Shown: positions 8,027 through 18,600 of the stretch, piece by piece
How positions within the stretch are numbered: position 1 is the stretch's first letter
Layout of the letters: every line of letters begins with the position of its first letter
Origin: JAEXNA01 sp041676625
Lineage (GTDB): Bacteria > Vulcanimicrobiota > Xenobia > Xenobiales > JADMJV01
Assembly: GCA_041676625.1 (NCBI GenBank)
Contig: JBAYRN010000004.1
Span: forward strand, 1 to 64,000
DNA length: 64,000 nucleotides
Direction: 5' to 3'
The notes under the pieces: generated by a model
The model's input: only the letters and a program-made list of their open reading frames with translations
What the model was told of the DNA's origin: nothing
Database searches by the model: none
Program-made: the position numbers and the translations under genes

Positions 8027-10189
8027 GTGAGTGTAGAGATCCCGGTCACCGACGCCTCCACCCAGGGCCGCCTTCACGTGCCTGCTCGCTTTCAGATCAA
8101 AGGAGAGTTGGGCCGGGGAGGCATGGCGGTGGTGTATCGAGCTTACGATACGGCCGGTGAACGAGAGGTTGCGCTCAAGTTTCTCCCCCCCACCGACGAC
8201 GAGAATAATCGCCGGCGCTTCCAGCGTGAGGCGGTGGACCTGGCCGGGGTCTATCACCCCAATATCGTGGACTTTTACTCCCTGGGCGAGAGCTCCGGCC
8301 AGGAGTTCATCGAGATGGAGTATGTGGCCGGGGGCACCCTGGGCAAGTTTCAGCGGAATTGCGATTCCTTGCGAACCTTGCTGGAGGTCTACGCCCGGAT
8401 TTGCGAAGGGCTGGCCCATATCCACGAGAGCGGTCTGGTGCACCGGGACATAAAGCCTGCCAATATTTTGATGACCCTGGAGGGAGAGCCGAAGATCAGC
8501 GATCTGGGGCTGGCCCGACGAGAGGCGGGGCGCACCCAACTCACTCAGGAGGGAACCATCCTCGGTACCGCTTCGTATCTGGCCCCGGAGCAGCTCATGT
8601 CGCACGCGGTGGGACCCGCGGCCGATGTTTACGCTCTAGGGGTCTGCCTTTTTGAAGCTGCTTGCTGCCGGCCGCCCTTTCAGGCAGCCACCCCGCTTGC
8701 CATGGTGCGGGCTCACGTGCAAGACCCTCCTCCTAAGCCGAGCATTCTCATGCCGGGGCTGCCTCTTGAACTCGAGACCCTTATCTTGAGCATGCTGGAA
8801 AAATCCCCGGAGAAACGTCCTCAGGATCTGAAAGAGGTGGCTCTGGAGTTGAGGAAGATCGGCTCTCGGCTCAGCGACCAGCAGGATGCTCTGGTGGCCT
8901 CCAGTGGGGAAGCCCTGTTAGGCAGAGCACGCCAGTATCGAAGCTCCGGCGAGTTTGAACAGGCCAGGCAACTCCTCGAGCAGGTGGAAGAGAAGGCGGA
9001 CCGTCCTTTCCAGCTTCAGGCTCGCTGTGAAAAGATCAGGCTGCTTTTGTTGCAAGATCGGGTGGGGGCACTGGAACTTGCTGAAGAAGTGGTGGGAGAG
9101 TGTCGGGAGAGTAACGACATCAAGGCCCTGGGAGCGGCCCTGGTGCTGCACGGCAGAGCCGCCCTCGCCGAAAAACAGTGGGAAGCGGCCCAGCGATCTT
9201 TGCAGGAAGCAAGAGAACTGGTACCGTCCAACAACTATGAGCTACAGGTGGAGCTTTTGGGGGCCCTGGCAGACCTCCACGAGGAAGGCTCTCAGGCGGG
9301 CGTCGAGACGCTCAGTGAGGAAAAGTCCCGCCGTTTCCGAGAGATCGCTCTGGGGCTTCAGCGGCGCCAGGAGTCTTCGGTATCCTCGGTTATCAAAGAG
9401 CCGGTAGCACCGGGCCCAACCCCTCCGGTGAAAGAACAGATCAGCTCGCCTGCATCCGCTCCGAAGAGCACCACCTCCAGCCCGGCTCGGGCGCGCAGGT
9501 TCCTGGTACCGGGCCTGGCGCTACTACTACTCCTGGGAGCGGTGGGTGGGGTTTACCAGTGGTTCGTCAATCGGCCTTCCGCTCTGGAGATCGAATCGAG
9601 TCCCACCGGAGCTACGGTTCTGGTCAATGCAGAGCGCTTCCCGGCCCCTTATAAAGGAGAGCTAGCGCCCGGGACTTACCAGGTCAAGGTCTTTCTCCAG
9701 GGCTTCCATCCCTGGGAGCAGGAGCTAGAACTGCAAGCGGGAGGCTCCGTCACGGTGGTGGCTAGCTTGAAACCGGCCTCCGGAAATCTGAACCTGACCT
9801 CCAATCCGGCTGGGGCGAAAGTTTTTGTGAACGGCCAGGAGCGGGGTAAGACTCCCGTGGAACTGACCGGGCTTGCCATCGATTCTTATCGGATCAAGCT
9901 GGTCAGAGAAGGCTACAAGCCGCACGAAGAGACGATCGAAGTGCACGGCGGAAAGACCCGCAACCTTCAATTTTCCATGCAGAAAATTCCACCCCCGCCT
10001 CCTCCCCAGCCGGTATATCGCTCTTACAGCGGAGGTTCGGCTTCCGGGAATCGCTCTTCCGGCGGTGGCTCTTACCGAGCGCCTAGCCGGCCGGCCGGTC
10101 AGAGTCGATCCCAGAACTACAGGGCCCCCCAAGTGAAGGTCGATATTCCCAGTAATTTCAGCCGACCGAAAGTACGACTCAGCTTCTAA
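8027..10189 (+). CDS. Ser/Thr receptor kinase with TPR and PEGA domains
   Basis: A 720-residue PknB-type kinase. The catalytic domain spans about residues 21-285 with GRGGMAVVY, Lys51 (VALKFL), the HRDIKPAN loop (139-146), DLG at 159-161 in place of DFG, and an APEQL motif. A helical repeat region resembling TPRs covers about 290-440. A Pro/Ser linker and one transmembrane helix (about 490-510) follow. Outside lie two PEGA domains (about 522-588 and 590-658; SSPTGATVLVN, SNPAGAKVFVN), which usually bind envelope polymers. The tail is rich in Pro, Ser, Gly and Arg. It is therefore a probable envelope sensor. GTG is the start. The neighbouring FHA protein may read its phosphorylation (inference). 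Confidence 0.9.
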   Translation: MSVEIPVTDASTQGRLHVPARFQIKGELGRGGMAVVYRAYDTAGEREVALKFLPPTDDENNRRRFQREAVDLAGVYHPNIVDFYSLGESSGQEFIEMEYVAGGTLGKFQRNCDSLRTLLEVYARICEGLAHIHESGLVHRDIKPANILMTLEGEPKISDLGLARREAGRTQLTQEGTILGTASYLAPEQLMSHAVGPAADVYALGVCLFEAACCRPPFQAATPLAMVRAHVQDPPPKPSILMPGLPLELETLILSMLEKSPEKRPQDLKEVALELRKIGSRLSDQQDALVASSGEALLGRARQYRSSGEFEQARQLLEQVEEKADRPFQLQARCEKIRLLLLQDRVGALELAEEVVGECRESNDIKALGAALVLHGRAALAEKQWEAAQRSLQEARELVPSNNYELQVELLGALADLHEEGSQAGVETLSEEKSRRFREIALGLQRRQESSVSSVIKEPVAPGPTPPVKEQISSPASAPKSTTSSPARARRFLVPGLALLLLLGAVGGVYQWFVNRPSALEIESSPTGATVLVNAERFPAPYKGELAPGTYQVKVFLQGFHPWEQELELQAGGSVTVVASLKPASGNLNLTSNPAGAKVFVNGQERGKTPVELTGLAIDSYRIKLVREGYKPHEETIEVHGGKTRNLQFSMQKIPPPPPPQPVYRSYSGGSASGNRSSGGGSYRAPSRPAGQSRSQNYRAPQVKVDIPSNFSRPKVRLSF

Positions 10190-10190
10190 T

Positions 10191-12026
10191 TTACTTCGGC
10201 AGAAAGCCGGCCACCAGCAGGATCGCCAGGACGATCCCCATCAGGCTCTCCCCGGCGATCAGTCCAGAGGCCACCGGTACCACGTAGCGCTCTGCTATTT
10301 TCTTGTAAGAACGACGCAAGAACTCGGCAATGCTGCTCCCCAGGAACATGGCGATGGCGTTGCCGCCGGGAATAACCATGGCGATCCCCAGCCCCGAGGC
10401 GGAAGGTACGAAAGTCCTGAGCTGTCTGGGTACAAATTTTTCCATCAAGGCCAGGGCTGCTCCCAATAACCCGCCCACCAGAAAGGCCGAGCGAGCGGAC
10501 GGCTCGAGGGCGTCCAGTCCGTGGGCAAAGGCCTCGGATACTCCTGCCCAGACCAGACACGCCGGGGCAGGCCAGTCTTCACCACCCAGTACACTGGGAT
10601 CAGGAATAAGGAGGTTGAACGCTGGGACCACGCAAGCCGCTCCCGCTACCACCCCGAAAAGCTGGGCGTAGAGTTGGATTCGCGGCTTGGCCCCCAGCAG
10701 CCACCCGGTCTTCAGGGTGGTCAACAGATCCGCCGCGTGCAACCCGATGCCGCCGGTCACGTTGGCGCTCATGATGTTACCGGACATGTTGCCCGGAGTC
10801 ATGACGCCGTAAAGGGCCTGGGTCACCGGGCCCAGAGCTTTGGTGGGCGTGATGTCGGTTTCGCCGGTCACGCGAGCGGCTACGAACCCCATGATGATGG
10901 CCAGGGGAACCGCCACCAGTCCGGCCCAGATCGGGATGGCGAAGAGGTGGCTCATGAGAAAGACGATGATCGGAGTCAGGAGCAGTATCCCGCCTACGAA
11001 CCAGGATGCGGGAGCCTCCACTTCTTCCAGAGGGTCCTTATCTTCGGAACCTCCACTTTTCCAGATCCGGGACAGACTGGAGAAGGACCGCACAATGCTT
11101 TTGCCGTCGAGCAGAAAGGCGGTTAAGCCGGAACTGACCAGGATGCCGGCGGCCGGCCAGAGGGTCCAGCCGATGATGGTCTTGTAGTCCACCGTGTCGA
11201 TGAGGCCGCGCTCTACCAGGCTCGGGGCAAGAAATCCGTAGGTGAGAAGGCCCCCCAGCAGAAGGGACCACCCGGTTCGAAAGCTCATCAAGGCTCCCGC
11301 ACCCAGCAGCACGACCTCGGTTTTAAAGGAGATCGTCCATTCCCGAGCCGCTCGGCCGGCGATCTGAAAAGGGAACTCCAGGGCACCCGGTAGATTGAGC
11401 GGCATCCAGGGGGCCTTCACGTCGCGCAGGAAGGCCACCACCGCACCGAAAAGTGCGGCAAACCCCAGGGCCTTGGCCTTCCGCGTGCCGTCGGCACCTT
11501 CCCCTTCGGCGTGTAAGGACCGTATGGTCTCGGCTGTCGCGGTGCCGGTGGGGAAGGCCAGTGCTTCTTTATTGACCAACTGCCTCTTGATGGGGATGGC
11601 CACAAAAACGCCCAGGGCCGCAATCACCCCGAACCACAGAACCATGGAGGCCGGATCCGGGCGCAGGGTGGTGATCATCAAGAGCGCCCCAAAGGCGGCC
11701 ATGTTGCCCCCACCGGTCATGTAACCGGCCCCGGAAGCCACCGTGGTCAGGGCGTTGTTTTCCAGTGCCGAGAGAGGTTTTTGCCCCAGCGCGCCCAGGG
11801 CCTTGAAGATGGCAAAAGCCAGGATGCAGGCCGTCAGGGTCACCCCCAGGCTCCAACCTGTCTTAAAAAAGACGTACAGGTTGGACAGGCACATGATCGC
11901 CCCGATCGCCATCCCCCCGATGACAGCTCGTACAGTCAGCTGCGGTTCATTGGGAACATAAACCTCCCGGAGCCATACGACTTCGGGATCTTCGGGGGCT
12001 TCAAGGGGAGGAGTGGTTTCTTTCAT
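10191..12026 (-). CDS. OPT-family oligopeptide transporter
   Basis: A 611-residue polytopic membrane protein with roughly 14-16 hydrophobic helices and the N-terminal sequence QLTVRAVIGGMAIGAIMC typical of OPT/YSL transporters. Further family-like stretches are FPTGTATAETI and GDITPTKALGPV-type sequence (ETDITPTKALGPVTQ). OPT proteins use proton symport to import peptides or metal chelates. The size is normal for bacterial members. It lies 36 bases downstream of the antiporter gene on the same strand, so the two may be cotranscribed. It is convergent with the kinase gene, whose stop is one base away. The substrate is unknown; peptide uptake would fit the exported epimerase nearby, but this is inference. 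Confidence 0.9.
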   Translation of the reverse strand: MKETTPPLEAPEDPEVVWLREVYVPNEPQLTVRAVIGGMAIGAIMCLSNLYVFFKTGWSLGVTLTACILAFAIFKALGALGQKPLSALENNALTTVASGAGYMTGGGNMAAFGALLMITTLRPDPASMVLWFGVIAALGVFVAIPIKRQLVNKEALAFPTGTATAETIRSLHAEGEGADGTRKAKALGFAALFGAVVAFLRDVKAPWMPLNLPGALEFPFQIAGRAAREWTISFKTEVVLLGAGALMSFRTGWSLLLGGLLTYGFLAPSLVERGLIDTVDYKTIIGWTLWPAAGILVSSGLTAFLLDGKSIVRSFSSLSRIWKSGGSEDKDPLEEVEAPASWFVGGILLLTPIIVFLMSHLFAIPIWAGLVAVPLAIIMGFVAARVTGETDITPTKALGPVTQALYGVMTPGNMSGNIMSANVTGGIGLHAADLLTTLKTGWLLGAKPRIQLYAQLFGVVAGAACVVPAFNLLIPDPSVLGGEDWPAPACLVWAGVSEAFAHGLDALEPSARSAFLVGGLLGAALALMEKFVPRQLRTFVPSASGLGIAMVIPGGNAIAMFLGSSIAEFLRRSYKKIAERYVVPVASGLIAGESLMGIVLAILLVAGFLPK

Positions 12027-12062
12027 GAACCGCGCGGTTCTTCCGAAACCGGAGCACTCCTT

Positions 12063-14207
12063 TTACTCGTTGACCACGATGACCGGGCAGGTGCTCTTGT
12101 TTAGAACTCGCTCCACCTGGGCGCCCAAGAAGAGCCTCTCTCCTCCAGGGCGAACGTCGCTTCCCAGGATGATCAGATCCGCGTGCTGCCGCACGGCGGT
12201 ATTCAAGATACCTCCGGCCACATCGCGGTAGATCCGGACCTCCCCGGAGCAGGGGATGTCCAACACCTCGGCCAGCCCCGTCATCTCAGCCACGTGCTGG
12301 TGGCCCCTTCCCAGGTCGGTGTCGAGGTGGTCGGTTCGTTGGTCGAAGAGGGGGCTCTCACCGTCTCGCACGACCACGTAGACCACGTGGATCTGGGTAT
12401 TTTCGTCGGCCAGGCGGAAGGCCAAGTCGGCTGCCCGCAGGGACTCGGCACTGCCGTTGGTGGGCACCAGGATATCTCTAAAGCGACCTCTGAGCTCTCC
12501 GGTGCCAGGCTTGAAAATGAGGGTAGAGCAACTCGAGAGTTTCACCAAATCGTCGATAGCGGGGCTGAAAAGTGAGTCGTTATCCTCGGTCTCGGTGGCA
12601 CCCAGCATCAGGAGCTGATAATCCTTTTTGACCTCGTCCAGGATGGCCTCTACGGGAGGAGTGCCCGATACCACACGTTTAACCACCTGGGCGTTTTGCG
12701 AAAAGACGGGTGCCAGCGTGTCCAGAAAGCTCTGGGCCTGGGCGCTCTCGCCGTCGTTGGCGATGGTCATCAGGGTGAGAGAAAGGTCGTTTTTCTCGGC
12801 CAACATTGAGCAGATAGTTGATTTGAGCTGATGATACGATTCGTCTCCGTCGGTCCTGATTCGGACCGGCACCAAGACCCGGTGCAGCCCCGCCCAGGGG
12901 CTCTCGGCGGCTCGTTCTTCCTTCTTCAAGCGGTCCAACTCTTCGCTGGACGGTGTTACTCGAGCCAGCGTGAAACGCAGGGCGGTGGGTGCCATCAAAG
13001 AGGTGACCATGGCCATCACGACGATGATACTGAACATTTCCTGGGAAAGGATGCCCAGGGAGAGACCGATGGTCGCGATGATAATCTCCATGGCCCCCCT
13101 GGCGTTGAGCCCTGCACCGAAACTCAGTGCGGTCCAGTGGTCCTTGCGGCCGATCAAGCGAGCTCCCAGGTAGGTACCCAGGACCTTTCCGGTGCAGGCC
13201 ACCACGATCACCAGTACCGCGTAAAGTGCCAGTTCGGGATCGAAGAGCCCCTGGATATTGACTTTCAGTCCGGCTACTCCGAAAAAGATGGGGGCGAAGA
13301 CGCCCAGCGCAACGCTCTCAAAAAAGTGGGGGATCTCGGCTGGTAGTCGGCGCATCTGGCTAAGGATTATCCCCACCACGAAAGCTCCCAGCACCGCTTC
13401 CAATCCCAGAGCCTGGGTGAAGGCACCGAATATGAAGGTGAACACGGCTACCAATGTGATCAAACGGTCTCGGCTCTTGATCTTATCCTGGGTGTACTCC
13501 AGTGCCCGCCGGATTATCCATTGCCCTATCGTAAAGCTGATGAGCAGAAAGACCAGGACCTTGCCCAGCGCCATGCCGATTTCCGCTTCCCCCACAGCCT
13601 GCCCGGAGGCCAGAGCGGCCACGATAGAAAGGATGATCCAGCCCACCGTGTCGTCATTCATACCGGCAGCAAGGATCGTCTGGCCCACATCCCGCCGCAT
13701 GAGGTTCATGTCCATGAGGACTTTGGCGATCACCGGGATGGCCGAGATGGACATGGCAGTGGCTACGAAAAGGGCAAACACGATGCGTTGATCGGAATTG
13801 GCCAGCAACTTGTCGGGGAGGTACATCCCCAGGGCAAAGCCACTGGCGAAGGTGCAGACTATGCCCCCGATGGAGACGCCCGCAGCGGTCCGGATGTGTC
13901 GCCGGATCAATTGCAAGTCAGTCTCCAACCCGGTGATGAGCAGCAGAAACATGGCTCCGATCAGGCTGACCACTTCCAGCAGATAGCCCTGGTCGCCCTT
14001 AGGAACAAGATACTCCCCGACCACCGGAAACAGGGCGCTCAGAAAGGAGGGCCCGAGGATGATACCGGCCGAGATCTCTCCCACCACGCTGGGCTGTCCG
14101 AAGCGTAGGGCGATCTCTCCAAAAAGTCTGGCCACCGCCAGAAGTACGGCTATTTGTATGAGCAGCAACAACACATCGTGGTGCGGAGCTGCAGTAAAAG
14201 GTCCCAT
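12063..14207 (-). CDS. Kef-type cation:proton antiporter fused to two Usp domains
   Basis: A 714-residue protein. Residues about 10-400 contain around 12 membrane helices of the CPA2 Na+/H+ or K+/H+ exchanger family, with GQPSVVGEISAGIILGPS near the N-terminus and the paired acids of GMNDDTVGWI. The C-terminal cytoplasmic half carries two universal-stress-type domains (about 430-570 and 580-714). The second ends with LGSDVRPGGERLFLGAQ, a Usp nucleotide-loop pattern. Such fusions may gate transport by nucleotide binding (inference from domain architecture). It is the first gene of a pair with the OPT transporter. Ion specificity is unknown. Confidence 0.9.
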   Translation of the reverse strand: MGPFTAAPHHDVLLLLIQIAVLLAVARLFGEIALRFGQPSVVGEISAGIILGPSFLSALFPVVGEYLVPKGDQGYLLEVVSLIGAMFLLLITGLETDLQLIRRHIRTAAGVSIGGIVCTFASGFALGMYLPDKLLANSDQRIVFALFVATAMSISAIPVIAKVLMDMNLMRRDVGQTILAAGMNDDTVGWIILSIVAALASGQAVGEAEIGMALGKVLVFLLISFTIGQWIIRRALEYTQDKIKSRDRLITLVAVFTFIFGAFTQALGLEAVLGAFVVGIILSQMRRLPAEIPHFFESVALGVFAPIFFGVAGLKVNIQGLFDPELALYAVLVIVVACTGKVLGTYLGARLIGRKDHWTALSFGAGLNARGAMEIIIATIGLSLGILSQEMFSIIVVMAMVTSLMAPTALRFTLARVTPSSEELDRLKKEERAAESPWAGLHRVLVPVRIRTDGDESYHQLKSTICSMLAEKNDLSLTLMTIANDGESAQAQSFLDTLAPVFSQNAQVVKRVVSGTPPVEAILDEVKKDYQLLMLGATETEDNDSLFSPAIDDLVKLSSCSTLIFKPGTGELRGRFRDILVPTNGSAESLRAADLAFRLADENTQIHVVYVVVRDGESPLFDQRTDHLDTDLGRGHQHVAEMTGLAEVLDIPCSGEVRIYRDVAGGILNTAVRQHADLIILGSDVRPGGERLFLGAQVERVLNKSTCPVIVVNE

Positions 14208-14334
14208 GGGTCGCCTTCTTTCATGGGATTCTCAGCTTACCCTGCGAGGTCTTTACAAATATGCTTTTCTCCCAAAAAGCTTTATCAATCCGAATTTTAG
14301 GAGTTTTTCATCTGAATCTGATACCATTTACGAG

Positions 14335-15663
14335 TTGAGCGAGTTTATCGATAAGTTTCTTCAAGTGGAGCGTTCCCGGGGAGACCTGGCCGACGAGGGG
14401 TCATTCAGGATCGACCTGCGGGAGGCTGCCCGCAAGATGGCTCTTTTTGGACAGGTTGAGCAGGGGGCCTGGACCCTGAAGCTCGGTCAGGCCTTTTGCC
14501 GTTTGGGTTGCCGGGAGTTGGAGATCACTCGTACTTCCGACCGCTGGCAATTCGACGGAACGGGGCCCGAACGTAGCCTCGATCGAGTTGAATTGAGACG
14601 ATGCCTGGCCAAACTCGGGTTAGGGGGAGGGCAGGAGGCTGAAGATTTCCTGGCGGTGGGGTTGAGCGCCCTGGCGGTGCCCACACCCGAGGGTAAAATG
14701 CTGGAAGCGGCCTGCTGGATGGAGGGTTTTGAGAGCGAGCCGCTTTTCGGGGAGTGGGAGGACGACGAGCCGAGCCTCCAGGGACCTTCTCTCATCTTGC
14801 GGTTTTCCAGGGACTCCTCGCCGCCACTCCCGCGCTTTCTCTGGGAGGACAGCTTCAGCTACAGTACCATGCCGGTTTTTTACAAGATGGGGAAAGAGAG
14901 TCGGATACTGCTTAACAATACCTTCAGCACCCAGTTTATGGCCCGAGGCGAGAAAGGGCGTTTCTGGCTCGAGTTGCTGTTGAAGGGGAGGGAGACTCGA
15001 GACCTGGCCCTGGTTCCTACCGGCCGAACGCTGGCCGAACTGGGAGAGAAGATCCTTGATCACTCCCACCTGCAGCTTACCTCTGAGGCAAGGTGGCTGG
15101 GGGTGGCCCGGGAGAGGGACCACTCCATCGTCATCCTGGCTCGCAAAGACCTGGCGGGACCCACGGAGATCTATCCGGTGGTGGCCGGTTGCCTACTCCA
15201 ACCGGTGACCTGCCATAGCCTGGGCGACGGGTTCAAGATCGTGGCCACGGCCGAGCACTGCCCCTGCGACCTGGGGCACAGCCAACTGCGCGATAGTCCG
15301 GAACTCGAGCAGCTTATTGAATCGTGTAAATCTCCTTTGCAGCAGGCCCTGGAACTGATCGAGATAGGCAAGCACAAACTGGTCCAGAAGCCGAAAACAC
15401 CCTTCGTGGCCGACGTGGTCCCCAGTTGCATGGGGTGTATCTGGCTCTGGACCCTGCCGGCCCTTTTTATTGAGCCGTTGACAGGTTTATTCATTGGTCT
15501 TGTTTTTGGCGGCACCCCGGGGTTCTATTTCTGGTACACCCGGAAGCGGTGTCGGGAGAAGTTCGAAGAGCGCAAGACAGGACTGGACAGGCTCTTAGAA
15601 GAGCGAGGGGAGCAGGTGGAGCCGGAAGAGCAAAAGACACCCTCCGAACCCGACCATAGCTGA
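14335..15663 (+). CDS. Hypothetical membrane-anchored protein
   Basis: About 442 residues if TTG at 14335 is the start. I recognise no family. The body is a soluble, Leu/Arg/Glu-rich domain without repeats. A CPCD motif lies near residue 307. Two hydrophobic helices (about 366-402, around IWLWTLPALFIEPLTGLFIG and TPGFYFWY) precede a basic, then Glu-rich, tail. The tail-anchored layout suggests a cytoplasmic domain tethered to the inner membrane. The start is uncertain: the frame is open back to 14059 through the 5' end of the divergent antiporter. ATG at 14206 is possible, but the sequence between looks AT-rich and non-coding. AGGAG at 14299 is too far upstream of 14335 to be decisive. The gene ends 8 bases before the convergent dehydrogenase. 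Confidence 0.6.
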   Translation: MSEFIDKFLQVERSRGDLADEGSFRIDLREAARKMALFGQVEQGAWTLKLGQAFCRLGCRELEITRTSDRWQFDGTGPERSLDRVELRRCLAKLGLGGGQEAEDFLAVGLSALAVPTPEGKMLEAACWMEGFESEPLFGEWEDDEPSLQGPSLILRFSRDSSPPLPRFLWEDSFSYSTMPVFYKMGKESRILLNNTFSTQFMARGEKGRFWLELLLKGRETRDLALVPTGRTLAELGEKILDHSHLQLTSEARWLGVARERDHSIVILARKDLAGPTEIYPVVAGCLLQPVTCHSLGDGFKIVATAEHCPCDLGHSQLRDSPELEQLIESCKSPLQQALELIEIGKHKLVQKPKTPFVADVVPSCMGCIWLWTLPALFIEPLTGLFIGLVFGGTPGFYFWYTRKRCREKFEERKTGLDRLLEERGEQVEPEEQKTPSEPDHS

Positions 15664-15671
15664 ATCGTTTG

Positions 15672-18600
15672 TTAGTGGGCGGTCATAGTGGCCAGATCAC
15701 CTCGGGGGCGGGCTTTTATACTGTCGATGCAGTGGAAGATGGCTTCGTGGGTGGCCGGGCAGGCCAGGGGTACCACCTTTGGGCTGCTCTCTCCGGCAAA
15801 GGCGGCTATCGCATCGCGGATCGCTTCTCGGGTTGAAGTGGCCAGCATGAAGGGCGGTTCGCCCACAGCTTTGCTGCCGTGGATCACCCCGTCTTGAGGT
15901 GCATTTTTCAGAAGGGTCACGTTGAATTCTGCAGGCGCATCTCCGATGGAAGGGATCTGGTAGGTGCTGGCCGAGTGGGAAAGCAGACGTCCTTCGTGGT
16001 TCCACTTGAGCTCTTCGCCGGTGAGCCAGCCCGAGCCCTGGACGAAGGCGCCCTCGATCTGGCCTCGGTCGACGTGGGGGTTGAGGGATTCGCCCACGTC
16101 GTGCAGGATATCGACCCGTAAAATTCGTTTCATACCGGTGAGGCCGTCCACTTCCACCTCGGTGATGGCGGCTCCGTAGGCGAAGTAGTGAAAAGGGATA
16201 CCCTTGCCGCTCTTCTTGTCGTAGGCCAGCCCGGGCGTGCTATAGTAGCCGGTGGTGGAGAGCGAGACCTGGCTTAAATAGGCCGCCTCCACGACTTCCT
16301 GGAAAGGCATTCCACCGATCTTGTCATCGGCGAAGGTGATGTCTTCGGGCTCGCTAGGGGTTCCGCGCTCCGAGAGTAGGCGGGCTGCCACTTCGGCTAG
16401 TCTGCCCTTTAAGATGAGACAAGCTGCCCTCACCGCTGCGCCGTTGAGGTCGGCACCGCTGGAGGCGGCCGTGGGGGAGGTATTTGGAACCTTGTCGGTG
16501 CGGGTCTTCATGACGCGAATGCGATGGGCGGGGGTTCCGAATTCGCGCATGGCAACGCCCTGCATCTTGCTGTAGAGGCCTTGGCCCATCTCGGTCCCGC
16601 CGTGATTGACCTGCACGGTCCCGTCTCGATAGATCAAGACCAGAGCGCCTGCCTGATTCAAAAACGAAGCGGTGAAAGAGATCCCGAATTTTACCGGGGT
16701 CATGGCGATGCCGCGTTTTTTGTAGGGATGGGCTTTGTTCCAGGCCTGGATTTCGGCCCGGCGGGCGCCCAACCGCTGTTGGTCCCGCAGGGTGGTCCAG
16801 ATCTGCTGGATCCGGTTGTCTTTTAAGTCCTGCCCGTAGTGGGTGCGGTTGCTCTCTCCCTCTCCGTGGTAGAGGTTGCGCTCTCGCACCAGCTCGGGAG
16901 GCAGGGACAGGTGGCGGGCCACTCGATCCAGGATCTCTTCACAGAAGACCACGCCCTGGGGCCCCCCGAAGCCGCGATAAGCGGTATGGGAACAGTTGTT
17001 CGTTTTGCCAACTCGGCTGCTGAAGTCCACGGCGGGGAAGTAGTAGGCGTTGTCCAGGTGGAAAAGTGCCCGATCGGAGATGGACTCGGAGAGATCGAGC
17101 GCCCACCCTCCGTCGGAGACGAGGTTTACCCGCGCGCCCTGGATGCGCCCTTCGGCGTCGAACCCCACTTGATACTTTCCGTAGAAAGGGTGTCGCTTGC
17201 CGGTTACTGTCATATCTACGTCGCGATCCAGTTGCAGACGGACCGGCCGGTCGGTCTTCCAGGCCGCCAGTGCAGCCAGAGATGCCCAGCCGTTGCCCTG
17301 GGTCTCCTTACCGCCGAAGCCTCCGCCCATGCGGGGGGCTTCCACCACCACTTTGTTGGCCGGGAGGTGCAAGACATGAGACACCACGGCCTGGATCTCC
17401 GAAGGGTGCTGGGTGGAGGAACAGACGAAGACGTCTCCGTCGTCTCCTCGTTCGGCCCAGGCGGCCTGGGACTCCAGATAGAAATGCTCCTGGCCTCCGA
17501 TTTCGAGTTCCCCTTCCACCACGTGGGTGCTGTTTTGAAAGGCTTGCTCCACGTCGCCCCGGCGGATGATGTGGGGATCGGTGTGAAAAGAGTTTTGAGC
17601 GATGGCCTCCCGCACGTTTCGGATCGGCTCCAGCGGCTCGTATTGTGCAGTCACGGCTCGGGCGGCGTTTTTGCACTCTTCCAGGGAGTGGCCCACCACC
17701 GCGGCGATCACCTGGCCGTGATAATGGACCAGGCCGTCGGCCAGCAGAGGCTCGTCGGGCCGCAGGGCGCCGATGTCGTTGAGGCCGGGAACGTCTTTGG
17801 CGGTCAAAACGCAGACCACCCCGGGCATGGATTCGGCTTTGGAAGTGTCGAGTTCGGTGATCCGGGCGTGAGCCTGAGTTGAGAGCACCGGCCAGAGCTC
17901 CAGCATGGGGCGACGTCGGGCTTGATCGTCGACGTACTGGGCGGTTCCGGTGGCGTGACCCACGGCGCTGTCGTGCTTGAGCCCTCGAGAATCGTCGGTC
18001 TCCGGAAAGAGCTCTCCGGGGGTGAAGTTGAGAGGCAGATCCTGGGCCGCGCTCTCCTCTTTTAGCCAGAACTTCTCAAACAGATTCACGATCAGGTGTT
18101 TTCGAAATTCTGCCTGGGCCCGCACGTCGTCGATGGGGGCAAACTCTTCGGCCAAAACTTCGAGGGCTCCCTTCACGGTGGATTCGTTCCAGGGGCGGCC
18201 CCGCAGAAACTCTTCGGTTTTCAGGGCCCGGGAAGGCATGGCGGCCACTCCGCCGTAGCCCAGACGCGCCGCGGTCACAATCCCGGCCGGATCGGTTTCC
18301 ACGCAGAAACCGGCTGAGACGATGGCGATATCGAGTTCGCGTCGCTTGGAGACTTTGTAGGAGTTGACCAGGCGAGAAGGGGAGGCCATGACCCGAGGAA
18401 TGGAGACCGAGACCATGACTTCACCAGGGGCCAGTACGGTTTTCCGATAGCCCACGAAAAAGTCTGACAGCGGCACGCTGCGCCGACCGTTGCGGCCGGC
18501 CAGTTCCACCGAGGCGTTCAGAGCGAGCAAAACCGGGGCCATATCGCCGATGGGAGAGGCAGTCACCAGGTTGCCGCCCAGACTGGCCCGGTTGCGGATA

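Noticed and set aside
16839..17882. Long plus-strand open frame of 347 codons
   Set aside because: It lies antisense within the xanthine dehydrogenase gene; its translation has no domain sense and the open length follows from the codon bias of the real gene.
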